Of a DNA stretch of 64,000 nucleotides, positions 21,797-34,300 are shown piece by piece. The first letter of the stretch is position 1; every line of letters starts with the position of its first letter. This DNA comes from Scytalidium lignicola (Eukaryota > Ascomycota > Leotiomycetes), in the NCBI GenBank assembly GCA_002812745.2, contig NCSJ02000038.1, positions 62,001 through 126,000 of the forward strand. Reading direction: 5' to 3'. The notes under the pieces were generated by a model. That model worked only from the letters and a program-made list of their open reading frames with translations, was not told the DNA's origin and did not search any database. The translations under genes were made by a program, and so were the position numbers.

Positions 21797-22085
21797 GGAG
21801 GTTATGAGGTTGAGAAGGAGGGTGAAGTAACAATGGGACGTGGTTTGCAGTGGAAGCCGGAGGTTTGAAGTTCGGGTTCCTAAGATTTGTCGAGCTACCA
21901 CCAGCCCGTTACCCCAGCCAATCAGGCGCACGACAATTTTGCGGACTCATCCTGCCACGTGACTTTCCATTCAACTTACCTTTCCCGGCATTGCTAGCCG
22001 AGGATGCTGCTTCCGAAATGTCAACGACCTTTCGATACACTCCTTCAATCAAGCTGAGCACAGAACGATTGAAGCAGAGCGAAAA
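21797..22085. promoter_or_regulatory. Shared promoter region of two mitochondrial genes
   Basis: Only 289 bases separate the divergent start codons of the processing peptidase and the succinate dehydrogenase anchor subunit. The two promoters must overlap here. A CCAATC word is present near 21915 (CCAGCCAATCAGG), which fits a CCAAT-box binding complex site, a common feature of fungal respiratory genes. Confidence 0.5.
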
Positions 22086-22828
22086 ATGGCATCGATTGTC
22101 CGACCTGCAATTCTGCGGCAGACCTGCCTTGCTGCTGCGTCGAAGCGCGCCTTTTCCAACAAAGCTGTGTCTAGCTTCCCCGCCATCAAGCAGCCTGCTT
22201 CGATCCTGTCCAACCCGGCTCTTCGGACCTCATTCGCAAGAGATGCCACCCGTGTAGCTTCTTTCCATACCACCAGCAGGAAGGCTATCCTTCCTCCTCC
22301 TCCCCGTGAGTTAAAGATTTCCCTTCCGACCTCCCACGGAAGCTCAATGCTAACAATTGTCTGTATACAGAGACCATTGAAGGAACCGGTACGTACCATG
22401 CACATTGCACAACAAACCACCAAAATTCCAACTATACTTCCCTCACAAGCTAACAGAAACCTCTCAATTATCTAGTAAACGATGCAGCACTCATCCCACC
22501 CACCAGCCCAACCCACGGCTCCTACCACTGGACCTTCGAGCGCCTAATCGCCGCCTCCCTCGTCCCCCTCACCATCACCCCATTCGTCTCGGGATCCCTC
22601 AACCCAATGACCGATGCCATCCTCTGCGGCGCGGTCCTCATCCACTCCCACATCGGTTTCGAGGCCATGATCATCGACTATTTCCCAGCAAAGCGAGTTC
22701 CTAAGACCAGGACGGCCGCATGGTGGGCTCTGAGGGCCGGCACTGTCGCGGTTGCGGTTGGGTTATATGAGTTTGAGACCAATGATGTTGGTGTTACGGA
22801 GGCCATTAAGAGGATTTGGACTGCGTAA
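22086..22828 (+). CDS. Succinate dehydrogenase membrane anchor subunit (CybS)
   Basis: Small membrane subunit of complex II that helps bind heme b and ubiquinone in the inner mitochondrial membrane. Start ATG 22086 (MASIVRPAILRQ) gives an Arg/Ser/Ala-rich presequence of about 70 residues. An intron follows PPP, then an 18-nt exon (22371-22388, TIEGT) flanked by GT-AG introns, then the main exon from VNDAALIPP. That exon holds GSYHWTFERL, three hydrophobic segments, and HSHIGFEAMIIDYFP, which contains the heme-ligand His and the Asp-Tyr pair of the quinone site. Stop TAA 22826-22828. Family and integrity are clear; the micro-exon is needed to keep the frame. Confidence 0.92.
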
Positions 22829-23678
22829 GGAGGGGGGTAGAAGGGCAAGGATATTTTCTTTATTTTGTAAGAAATTTGTTGATTAAAGCAAAAATAAATG
22901 TATTACAAAAATACAAAAACAAAAACAAAAGACCTACCAAGGTTTTTGAGTGTTTTGGATTGATCAATTGAACTCTGAACTAGATGCTTGAAACAAGGTA
23001 GAAGTTGTCTGATGGTGTTACTGAATATATGGTGAAGTTCATTGCTTATTAGAAACTAGGTTCGTTTTTATTTATTTGGTTATTCTTGAAGGGGATTAGA
23101 TTAAGCCAGATGCAAAGGTTTGACTGTTTATTGAGGCCATTGCACAATTTAACTTTACGGATTGGTATCTAAAGAGATGTAGGTACTTCTGTAGTCTACA
23201 AGACAAAACAAAAAAACAGCAGGATGGAGGCACATACCCATTTTATCGGTGCATCGACCAAGTCTAGCAACACGAAAAGAATCGTCACAAAGCTCTTAAC
23301 TTTTGCACTGAATAAAAACCAGAATTCTCCACCAAAATATGTATCAATTTACTCCTACGCTATGCCAATAAAATACACACTCTCCAGAATGCAAGTAAAA
23401 AACAACGCCCACCCTTGGTATATGCCAAATGCCAAACAAAAAAAAACAACAAACACCATCCAACGCAACAATATGCAATGCAGGCCAGTTTGTGTGGAAA
23501 TTTCTCTAAACACCCATTGAAAAAAAGGAGAGAAGGAAAACAAAAAACCCCAAGCTAATGCAACTCAAATCCCGATTCCCAACNAAAAAAACCCTAAATA
23601 TCAAAATGGTCTTAACACCTTTATCAATGCNTTTTTTTTATGGCTTTCTTCTTTTCCCTTGCTTGATCATTTCGAATG
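22829..23678. other. Convergent intergenic region, A-rich
   Basis: Between two convergent 3' ends. Contains several A-rich runs (for example 22880-22930 and 23440-23460) and two ambiguous bases (23584, 23631). A plus-strand open frame at 23224-23520 has no homology I recognise and low-complexity content; I do not call it. Confidence 0.4.
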
Positions 23679-26165
23679 TTACTTGCGTTCAAGACCAAGA
23701 CCTTTTGTTCCTGTAATGATTTCGGCGTCTAAATCCTCGCTAACAGTTTTATTCTGATCGCTGTTCGACCTGGTCGAGTCTGGACGTGTAGCTCCCTCAT
23801 CGTCTTCGTTATCCGATTCGGCTCCTACTGTCTCGTTGCCATCGTCCTCCAAAAGGATTGCACCTTCAACCAGACTGTTCGATGGGTCATCTTCAAACTC
23901 TTCTTCATCATAGTCTTGAGATGTAGAGATAATCATGCTGTCCCCAAGCTCAGGTTCACCCTGATCATCCATGGAATCCCTCGAGATGTAACTTTCACCA
24001 AGTTCATCATTGATATCCTCCTCGTCCTCATCTTCATCTTCCTCCTCGTCCTCGCCTTCATCCTCGCTTTCATTATCCTTACCTCCTCTTTCCTCGTTAT
24101 CAGAGTCGCTAAATTCCTCGATGTCAAGAACTGGCTCGCGCCAGTAGGTGAAGTCCGTGTATTCCGCCCCACCCCCTTTTACCAGGGTATTGACTGGAGG
24201 GAAGTAGTGATCCACCACTTCACGCATATTCACGTAGCTAAGCCTCAACTTATTCAGACTCAACAGGTCCAAGGAGACTTCGGCATTACTGTTGATTGTG
24301 AAGATCCGGTTGCTTGGAATGCTGACTGAGCGGTAAGATAAAGCATCCGTGAGCCTATTTCCGAATCCAGCGTAGAAGGGAGATTTGTTTGGCCCAAAGA
24401 GGCTCTTGATGTCGCGCAGACAGGCCATCTTGAAGACTTCTGGTTTTCGAATATATATTTCTCTTCTCAAAGCGGCAATCGTCCGATCTGGACTCATAAT
24501 CGTAGGGCCTTTCGGGAGGCGGTAGTTTTCTTGAACGACTCCGTTCAAGTAGGCACGTGTCATATCCGCTTGGCCGACTGATCGCGACGTCAGATACATG
24601 ATATTGTAGCCATTGTTCACAATGTCAGTGTATAATTTGGCCACGCCAATATGTGTCCAGTCACGACCAATCATGTTCAGCACTTGGCCCAGTGCATCTG
24701 ACTTGGTGATAGTGCCATCGATATCAGAGATGACCACGGGGACATCGTATCGCCAAAGATACATGAATGCTTGACAGGTCGCCCGATTCACCGTGAAGCT
24801 CATGGGGTTGGGACCGGCCTTGAGGTTCAGTGCCTTGAGCTGATCACTCGTGAGCCTGAGAGTCTTGGCATAATTGCGGTTGGGATCGCCGGCGCTGGAA
24901 TCTCCCGGCGGCGTCTTAGGAGGTGTCTGTAGGCCGATATTATTCGCGCCTTCCGAATCCGCGCGGCGGTGGATAGGAGCTAGAGGCGGTGGTATATGGT
25001 CGCTATCTGTATCGCTGTGGTACCCCGGATCTGATATTGTGTCGGCGGTGATGACCGGTTGGTTGGCAATGCCGTTCAAAGAAGCTACTCTATTGGTCGC
25101 CGCCTCTTTTGCTTCTTCACTACTGTATATCCACAAATTTCCAAGCTCGTCGGCTCCGATCAGGGCACCAATATCGTAATTGCCCTCCAGCTCCTCGGAC
25201 AGAATCTTTCGAGCAATAATCTCGGCACGAAGGGCATCTTCCTCGCTACTCTTGTAACCTGTCATATCCAACATCAAATCTCCTGTATCCGTAACCTGGC
25301 TCGGTATGTTTGATGCCGAAAGTCGGCTCGACAGTGTCATCGCACGCTCTATTGCTTCCTTGGTTGGGAGAGGTGGCGGGCTATTTGACCTACGGGTGAT
25401 GTCGTCGGTCTTGTCTCCGGGCCCTAGGGTTAGTGTAACTGAACGATGATCCTGCACATCTGGATCCGATAAATCAGTGCCGGAACGGGTACGAGTGCGA
25501 ATCGATAGAAGTTCATCGCGATTTGGCCGGCCAGTGCGAGCCATTGCGGACCAGTCTCCTGACATCGATCGGCCACTGGAATCTGGAGGCGATGAGGATA
25601 ACGGGGTTAGAGAAGCTTTGGTTGTATGTTAGCTCTTGTCTCGCCCGATGAGCATGCCCCCGTGTAGTTACAACTTACTGAGTTGGTCCGGCTTCCTGAG
25701 TAAGGGGCTCGAGTATGAGATCCCACGACTGCTGGGGCGAGCATTGACACTGCCTGATCTGGGCTTACCATTCACCGGATCCAGGTCGAGAAAGTCGGGT
25801 TCCGACAAGCTCGCGGCACCAGGACTCTCTGCCGGGAATGACGGGCTCGTGGCTGGCGAGACCAGAGGCGAAGTCTGCATGGACAGTGGGATACTGTCAC
25901 TGGTCTCGAAGACGAAGAAAGCCTCTCCTTCCTCCCCTAACTTCATGGCGTAGTCCTGCTTCACATTGTTGACGCTGAATTCTACTTTCTTCTCGTATGG
26001 CCGCAGCAGCGAGAACTTCCCGAAGCGCACATGGAAGGGCGAGCAGGCCAGAGAACCATCCTCCTGCTCGACGACAATCACGTCAATGGCACCACTGAGG
26101 GTTGCGGGGTTTATGGAGTTCCATGTTTTGGAGACGGAGCCGCTGATACTGCGAACGTACTGCAT
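23679..26165 (-). CDS. Lipin-type phosphatidate phosphatase (PAH1/Ned1 family)
   Basis: Mg-dependent phosphatidate phosphatase that makes diacylglycerol for lipid storage and controls nuclear membrane growth. Start ATG 26165. Exon 1 (to about 25666) carries the N-LIP domain: MQYVRSISGSVSKTWNSINP, then DVIVVEQEDGSLACSPFHVRFGK. A single intron joins to exon 2. The C-LIP catalytic domain lies at about 24760-24260, with the haloacid-dehalogenase motif DIDGTITKSD, then GYNIMYLTSRSVGQADMTR and AGFGNRLTDALSYRSV. The C-terminal 180 residues are very acidic, rich in Glu and Asp, as in many fungal lipins. About 795 residues in all. The serine/proline-rich middle offers phosphorylation sites. Stop at 23679-23681. 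Gene looks intact. Confidence 0.95.
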
Positions 26166-28329
26166 GGCCGGGGCAGGTCGCTGGAGAAGGAGGTTGTTGA
26201 TAATACGGAGCGCAAAGACTTCGCGGGGACTGGAAGTCGGAAACTATGAGGAGCAGATCGAAGAGAGAGGGTTGAGGGAGTGTCTGCGCCGGTTCTTTGT
26301 CTCTTGAGGGGAAGTAGCTTCAGCAGTTCGTCTTATGTACGGCGTAGATCTTTTGGTGCCGTTCCGCCTGATCGCCCCTCGGGAGCACAACCCGTGACCG
26401 TTGAGTGATGGAGGCGAGCCAGGGAGGGGGTGGGAGAGGGAGTAAGATAGCTTGTTGGTGAGAGAAGGCTGGACAATACGAGCCCCGGACTCTGGTGTTG
26501 CAGATGTTTGGCAGAGGGAAAGTGTGTAAAAGGTGAAAGGGAGGGGAATTATGGAATAATAATTTGTACTGTACACGGACAAGCCTTTGTCTATTGAGCG
26601 AAAAACGAATGAATGAATGGAAGTGCCAATCGGAATTGAGGGATGGTGGATGGGTTGGTTGACACAAGTTGAGTGCAACGACTTTGTTGAGCGTGTTGAG
26701 GATGAAAGCCGGGAAGGGGGGAAAACGGGGGAGAAGGCAGGTTGACGTAAGAGCAAGTGTTGGGGGAAAGAAGCGCCGCAGCCACCGGGGATTAAATTAG
26801 TTATTGGACTGGACAGATGCAGCCACTTTGTACCGAGGTCCCTCCCTCGTAATGATGATGATGGGAATGATCCACTCAACTGATCAACTCTCCACTCTCC
26901 ACTCATCCTCAATAAATAAGTCGAAACGTCCACTAATTAACTATTGACGAGTTCTGTGCTTATGGTCGGCTTTAATGATGATATACAGGAAACAGCGCGG
27001 TGCAACAGCTCTGCAGGACCAGACAGAGAAATAATGAATGCAGGTCTAATTATGCTACTTCAGCACTAAAGCAGTACTTTTGTCCTGCACGCTACCTACA
27101 ACAGTCCAGGTCATAATTAACTAATACCGTAATTGTCCTGCAGCATGTATCGACTTTTGTGTCTCACTCAGCGGGCTCTAATATTAAATGTCTGCAAGCC
27201 ACCAGCCCTCGTAAAATGACCGTGGATGATATACAGTATTATTATTACCTTGCTGCCACCTACATACATGATACATGACACAGGACAAGTACAAAGCACA
27301 AGCACACGCAGAAGCACAAGCATAAGCACATGCTACATGCACCGGGCAGCAGCATCCTGTGATGCATGTTGAAGTGGCCCGTGGCAGCAGAAGAAGCCCG
27401 CACGTGTCAGACGGTCGCGCATTCTCTTCGTCAACTCATGGGCATTTGATTCGTTTTATTCTCTCTCTAGCTCTCTAGCTCTCTAGCTCGCTGTTACAGT
27501 TGCAGTATTCTGCACCTCACCTCCCCCTCCTCCTTCGCTCTTTGCTGCCCCTCTTTCCTCTTTCTGACAAGTCTGCTGCTGCTGCGCTTTCGGTACGGTT
27601 GAAGCCTTTGCGACAAAGTCAACAGAGGTGATGAGCTAACAGCTGGATAGAATCACTTCTACGATGCTTCTCACTTTGGGAAACAACTCTTTCCCCTCAA
27701 AGTTAGCCCGTGTAAAGACAGAATAAATAAATAAATCCCCGCGAAGGAGGGCATTCTCTTCGCCCATAATTGAAAAGGTTCTACGGTAGTGTTCTCGAGG
27801 GCTGTTTACAGCACTGATGCTACTACTGTATGCACTGTCAACCTTGTCTCTGACGGGGAAAGATCGGAGCAAAGTATCTCCAAGCATTGCTCATCTTTAA
27901 AGAGGCCCAAGTAAAAATTGCCAGGCAATGCCATAAATATGAAATCTACCCCTCCAGCCCTCCTAATGCATGGCTTGCCAAACAGCATAAACATACTTTA
28001 GGTATTTTTCTTTGAATCAGTATTTTCCTAAGAGACCTCTGACGTGGATGTTGTTTATTNAAAAAATTTCGAGAATATGTCTTGTAAAATGAAGCTTGAT
28101 TCATGACTTTGATTTACGTAGTTACTGTATGTGTGTAAATAAATAACTGGATGGACGGAATAAGAAAGTAAAGATCAATTTAGCTACTTCTAATATCGCA
28201 GATAACACTTCCCGCATGGGAAAAATAGACTTNAAAAAAAACATATCCAATCCTGCTAGGGCTCAATAACGATTAAAAACACGCTATTAGAATCACAAAA
28301 CGATTACCTATATCCATGATCCCATCTCT
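26166..28329. other. Long intergenic region between lipin and the PKS cluster
   Basis: About 2.2 kb with no supported gene. The half next to lipin is C/T-rich on the minus strand and should be its 5' leader and promoter. Two low-complexity tracts occur: CACAAGC/AGCACA words at 27295-27330 and a CTCTCTAG tandem at 27460-27490. Two ambiguous bases (28060, 28233) precede A runs. This is the natural left border of the cluster. Confidence 0.45.
27460..27491 (+). repeat. CTCTCTAG-type short tandem repeat
   Basis: About three copies of an eight-to-nine-base unit containing CTCTCTAG. Simple-sequence DNA in a non-coding region. Confidence 0.6.
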
Positions 28330-31300
28330 TTACTGCACTGCTAATCCACTAGGAAGCAGCTTACTCTTTGTCGCAATCCCATGCGCCAACACTGTAATCG
28401 GGACAGCAGACAAGATATCAAAGACCGTGATCTCGGCCTTGATCTCCTTGAACACCCAATTCCGGATCTCAACTGCAACAAGTGAATCAACACCATACGA
28501 ATGCAGTGGTCTGCCTGCATCAATCTCTGATTCAGCGGTATTCAACGACTTGGCCACTTTGCCAACAACTGCACCAGTCACCACCGCTGAAGCTTCATCA
28601 AGAGACTCCACCTGGGCAAGTTGTGCTTTGATGGGAACGGTGCCATCCGCAGCCAACCCACCTGCACCATTCTGCAGGCCAGTGCTCTTCAGAATCGAGA
28701 ACCTGGTGTCGTCAAAGTAGAATGGAGTCTTGACACCTGCAGCTTTTGCAGAACCCCCAGTCGCCAGCCCTGTAACAATCTGAGGAGGCAACATGCTGTG
28801 CGCAGACACTTGATCGGAAAGAACCTCCTTCATTAGTGCATGGAACTCATGTTCCCGGATGCCAAATGGCTCTTCCCATTCGGAAAGCGTGCCGGTTGCA
28901 CCCATCTCCGCGATAACACCAACGTCTCGCATAATACCGAGGTCAATAGTCACTGACTTCAGACCCTTGGATCGGCGGAAGTGAGAAAGGGAATCTTGAT
29001 ACGCCCCTGCGGCAGCGTAGTTACCCTGGCCGCGATTGCCAAAGATTCCAGCAAACGAACTCAGGATAACGAAGAAGTCCATCGTATCTTGATGCGGGAG
29101 AAGTTCGTGCAGATTCCAGGTCCCTTGAACCTTTGGACGTGTGGAATCTACCCATTCCTGATATGACATGTTTTCAAACAGACCATCGCGCAGAACCATG
29201 GCACATTGGATAACTCCTTTTATTAGAGGTAGCTCGGTCGAGCAGTGAGATAAGGTCTCTTTGAGGGAGTTACTATTAGCCACATCGCAGCAGTATGCCC
29301 TGGTTTGAATGCCTGTAGCTTCAAGGTCCTCAATTTGCTTTCTGGCTTTTTCCGAGTTGGCACCAGATCGAGAAATGAAGCATAGGTGTCTCGCACCGTG
29401 GTCAACGAGGAAGTTTGAGAGACTGCGTCCTAATCCACCCAATCCTCCGACAAGCACATATGTTGCGTTGTTGTCAAGCTTTAATTGGCTTGTAGCTCCA
29501 TGCAGGATAGGCACAACATCTATGTCTCCATATGAGATAGCTATCTTTCCCCTATGCTTACCGGTTTGCATTAACCGGAATGCATTTTCAACCTCTGAGA
29601 CGGGATAGACCGTCAAAGGCCATACTGGCTTGGTAATACCACGTCGCAAGAAGTCGAAGGCACCTTCCATGATCTGTGCCATCACACGCGGATTCCTCCT
29701 AGTGACGTGTTCCAAGTTGAGGAAGGAAAAAGTGGCATCCTGCAAGAACGGCCGCATATCCAGTCCTGTATTACCCAAAATATCTTTAATTCCAATCTCA
29801 ACGAATGTTCCAAATGGCGCAACGCAATACCAAGACTGGCGGAGTGCCTCGCCAGACAATGAATTAAGCACGCAGTCTACACCACGGCCGTTGGTCATAC
29901 GCATAATGCCCTTTTGGAAACTAACATCGCGAGAGTTGAAGATGTGGTCATCAGCAATGTCGTAGACATCTTGAATCAGGGCTTTCTTATCTGGTGATCC
30001 AACAGTGGCGAAGATCTCCATTTTGAAATGCTTCGCTATTTGAATAGCAGCTTGACCCACTCCTCCAGCAGCAGCATGTATCAGTATACTTTGGCCTTCC
30101 TGGACACGTGCAATTCGAACGAGGGCATGGAACGCCGTGCAGTGGACTAGAGGAAGAGTTGCTGCTTCCTCGAACGATGTGCCTTCAGGGATAGGTTGAC
30201 AAAAGATTGCTTTGTTACGAAAGAAAGCTCTGTGAGCACCATGTCCCAAAGTGCAGACGGAATCACCGATTTGGAATTGCTTGACTTCTTTACCGACACG
30301 AGTTATAATTCCACTGGCTTCAAACCCAAGAAGCTTGTCTGGAATCTGGCCCATTGCAACCATAACATCACGGAAGCTATGGAAAAGTTAGCATAATGCA
30401 GCTCAATGAGCTAGGGAGATAGAAAGGCTTCCTTGAGACCTGTGGCTTTGACTTGGATCTCCACCTCATCATCTTCCAGATCAGTTTGTGCCAGCTCGTC
30501 AGGCTCGAAACACAGAGAGTCAAGCATCCCGGGGTTCTGGATGCAGAGCTTTTGAGGTCCAGGAGCTTGAGAGAGCATGATGTGATCGATTTTGCCATCA
30601 TCAACAGTTACCCTTTCATTTAGCTTTGCATCCTCAGCGGCTCGACAGACCTTGATGACACCATCTTCTTCCCGAAGTTCGGTGTCGGTAATTGGGTGTG
30701 TAACAACGCTCGATATAAGAGATGCTAGTTGTTCCGAGGGACTTAGGGAAGCCGGAGAAACTTCCAAGGTTGTAAACTGAAGACTAGCAATCTCGTTTCT
30801 GACGCTGCGAGCGAGTCCTACCACCATGCTTTGGGATGTAGATGATCGTCCGGTAACCCACAATAGGCTTGATGTCTGTAAAATGAGCTGTTTGACCGAG
30901 GTAAAAGTATATTCATCCATGCATTCAAGGAATGNCGCCTCAAGTTCTAGGAGAGAGATGCAAATTTTGCCTTTCAACCCAGAGATATCTCCTGTCCAAG
31001 AGCATTTTGTCGCATTGACACCCGAGGCTTTGAGATTTAACGCAAGTTGAGTAGCTAAGGTCTCAGATACTAACGAGCCAGTGGCACCTTGTAATATGAT
31101 TATATCTTCAGACTTATTACCATTCTCTGATGGAGCTGGGGAAGTAGCGACGATGAGATTGGCCTGCTGATAACGGGAATCCTCGAAATCATCAGCGACA
31201 AATTCAGGGGTAAAACGATTTTGCTTCAGAATATCGTGCCAGTGTTGGAGTGTCATATTCGAAGGCTGTCCGTCATGAATTCTGACGAATAGTTAGTTAT

Positions 31301-34300
31301 ATTCAGGAGAAGAAAGACTTTATATTGCATACCTCAACCAACCAGATAAACAGTTTAGTACGGTAGCAAGTCTCAGTCCTGGGTTGGTGACTGTAAGAAG
31401 ACATAACCTGCCGCCAGGTTTTATCAATTTAGATATATTAGATACGGCCTTATCTAGATCCTGGACCGAGTACAGGGAGTTATCAGCAATGATAAGATCA
31501 AATGAGCCAGGTTTAAACCCTTGCTTAGAAATGTCTCCATCCAGATTTAAAACTCCATACTCGGCAGAAGTATGATTGATTTGGAGTTCGGCCTTGGCCT
31601 TCTCTAATATTGTGTTATCCGAGCATGTCATTGTGTAATGGAAGAGATCACTGTGCTCTAGTGAAAGGATAGATGAAGCTGTCTTAGTGTTTCCGGTCCC
31701 AAGTTCTAAGATGGAGAGATCAGGGTATGAATGGGCAAGGAGATCGACAAACTAGACAGGATCAGTATAAATTCAGGTGTAAAATATACAACAGAGATGA
31801 CTTTTGTCACTTACTTCTTTGAGTTGATTTCTGCATTGGTTTATTCCATTTGTGTTTGCCAAAAGGTCGTTTCTCAGTTGTTCTGGCAGCAAATCTTCTG
31901 GGCTGAGGTAGCCTAGAATAATCTGATCAAGTATTGGACCAATCTCGCAGAGTGCTTTCCCCTCAGGGCCCCTTGCACGTACCTCTGCTTGAATGTGGCT
32001 TGGATCTTTCTCCTCTTTGGAAAGCCAATCGTTATTATCCGCTCGGAGGCGATGGTTGTGCGAATGCAGCAGACTCGATGCTTGAGCTTGCATCCACTGA
32101 TATAGATTCTGCATAGATGGAGAGGATATCTGATCTAAAGAAACCTGCTTCAAGGCAAGATTGATAAACTCAAGAGCTAACATCTCTGACTTCTCAATTA
32201 AGAGGATTGATTCCACGGACAAGGTCTCATGATTTACTGTCTTTATTAGCTCATTGATCTTCTCGCCGGCTAACAGATCAATGGCTGGTTTCCAAACTAG
32301 CTGTGTGCAGAGCTTTTTGACTGCTCCTTCGCTATCATTATCTGTTTGTTGGCCCATTCCAGATATCTCTGCGCAGCGAAAACCCTTGACTCTTACTGTC
32401 GGATCATCTGATGGGCCCGATAGCATATGAAGATCAGCTATTAATTCCTTAAATCCGAACTTTGCGGCAGTTGAGAATCCCTTGAACTCGGTACCAAGTT
32501 CGAAGGGGATTTCTGCAGAGATCTTCACCTCATCAATGAATTTTGGAACCATGGCAGTGGTGAGTTGGCCTTTGTTACCCTTGATGGCGGCAAAGACTGC
32601 ATGAAACATAGCATCGAGAGTCGCTGGGTGGATGATATGAGGTCTGCCAGAAGGTCTAGGAACAGTTATAGATCCAGTATCTGGGATGGTTACGACGCAG
32701 ATGCTTTCTCCGTCAGCTTTGCGGATCATCTTCATGTTTTGGAATGTGGGACCGTAGACTAGACCAAGAGAGGTCAAATCTTTGTAGAAGCCCACTGGAT
32801 CTTCTGAAATCTGACAGTTGGCTTCCACTTTCTGGTATCGTTCTCTCGAACTTTGGTCCTCAAAATTCTGCTCGAGAGCCATATGGGAATCATTAGAAGG
32901 CTGATACTCAATGAGTAATAGGCCAGAACAGTTCTTTCGGACGTCAATCCCATCAGAACATGAGGAAACAGTAAAGTCTAGCCATGTTGAGGCAGAATTG
33001 TCTCGCGTTCCCATCATATGAGGTCTCATGTGAAGAATACACTCAACAGAAGCATCCTCAGTTAATACTAGTGCAGATGTAATTTGAATATCTCTGAGCG
33101 TGAAGTATTTTGCAACCCGAGAAGGATCTGCTATCTGACAGGCACCCTCAATTGCCATAGTAATGTAACCAGCTGCGGGATACAGGGTTGAGGATTGGAT
33201 TTTGTGGTCATTGAGCCAGGGCTCCTCATCTAGTCGAATGAAGCCTCTCCAACTTCGCTCTCCTTCATTCATGACGGGACTAGGAGCTCCGATAAGAGGG
33301 AGACGAGGATGCTCCCTAAGCCGGTAGTGTTTACCCACACGAGATTCTCCCCAGTACGTCTTTGAGTGATTCCAACTGTAAGGAGGAAGATCAACAAGTG
33401 ACCTACCTGCCCCGCTGGTAGAAGCTCCAGAGGTGTTATTGACCACATCCACATTTACGAGTGCTCCTTGGGCGACCAAGGCACCCGTGCATGCTAGAAT
33501 TGTCTTAATGGCATCTTGTTTTCGAGAAAGAGCAGATCGATAATCAATACCAGTAATGCCATACTTCTTCATGACCTGGTTTACAGGTCCTTGAAGCGCA
33601 GAGTGAGGGCCGATTTCAACCAGTATGTCCACTGCAGATTCTGATGAACGTTCTCCAGATGGAAGCATTGGTCGCAAGAGATCATGTACGGCATCAGAGA
33701 ACTGAACAGTGGATAAGAGATTGCGAACCCAGTTTGCTGGTCCAAGTTCACTATAGTGAATAAGGCTACCAGTGACACTTGAGTGCATTTTTCTCTCTGA
33801 GGTTGGTTCTTTTGGTACAACATCCATGATTTTTTGCATATATTGTGTTGAAATTATGCTCATGTGTGGTGAATGATAAGCAGTTTCAACCTTCAATTTC
33901 CGTGCGAAGATACCCTCTTTCTTAAGCATAGCCTCAAGTTCATTGATCCCAGGCATATCACCCGATATGGTGACACTTGATGGGGAGTTGACGCAAGCAA
34001 CAACAATCTCTCCGCTGACAACTTTGGCTATCCAGTCCCAGGCGTCATCTTCTGAGAGCCCAGCTGCTAACATACCGCCCTGGATCTCTGGAACGAGTGT
34101 TTTCATTTGAGCAGAAAGTGTACCACGAAAATATGCCAGTTTCCAGGCGTCTTCTCTACTCAAAGCACCCAGGCAGTATGCAGCCGCGATCTCACCACTA
34201 GAGTGGCCTACTACAGCAGTAGGAGTGACGTTCCAAGACTCGAGGAGGTCTACAAGCGCTACTTGTAAGATTGTACATATTCCTTGGCTGAACTCTGGGA

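Noticed and set aside
23224..23520. 98-codon open frame in the A-rich intergenic region
   Set aside because: Low-complexity, Lys/Asn-rich translation expected of AT-rich non-coding DNA; lies between two convergent 3' ends.
24000..24330. Plus-strand hydrophobic open frame overlapping lipin
   Set aside because: It is the antisense of the acidic lipin tail; poly-acidic coding reads as hydrophobic Leu/Phe/Ile on the other strand.
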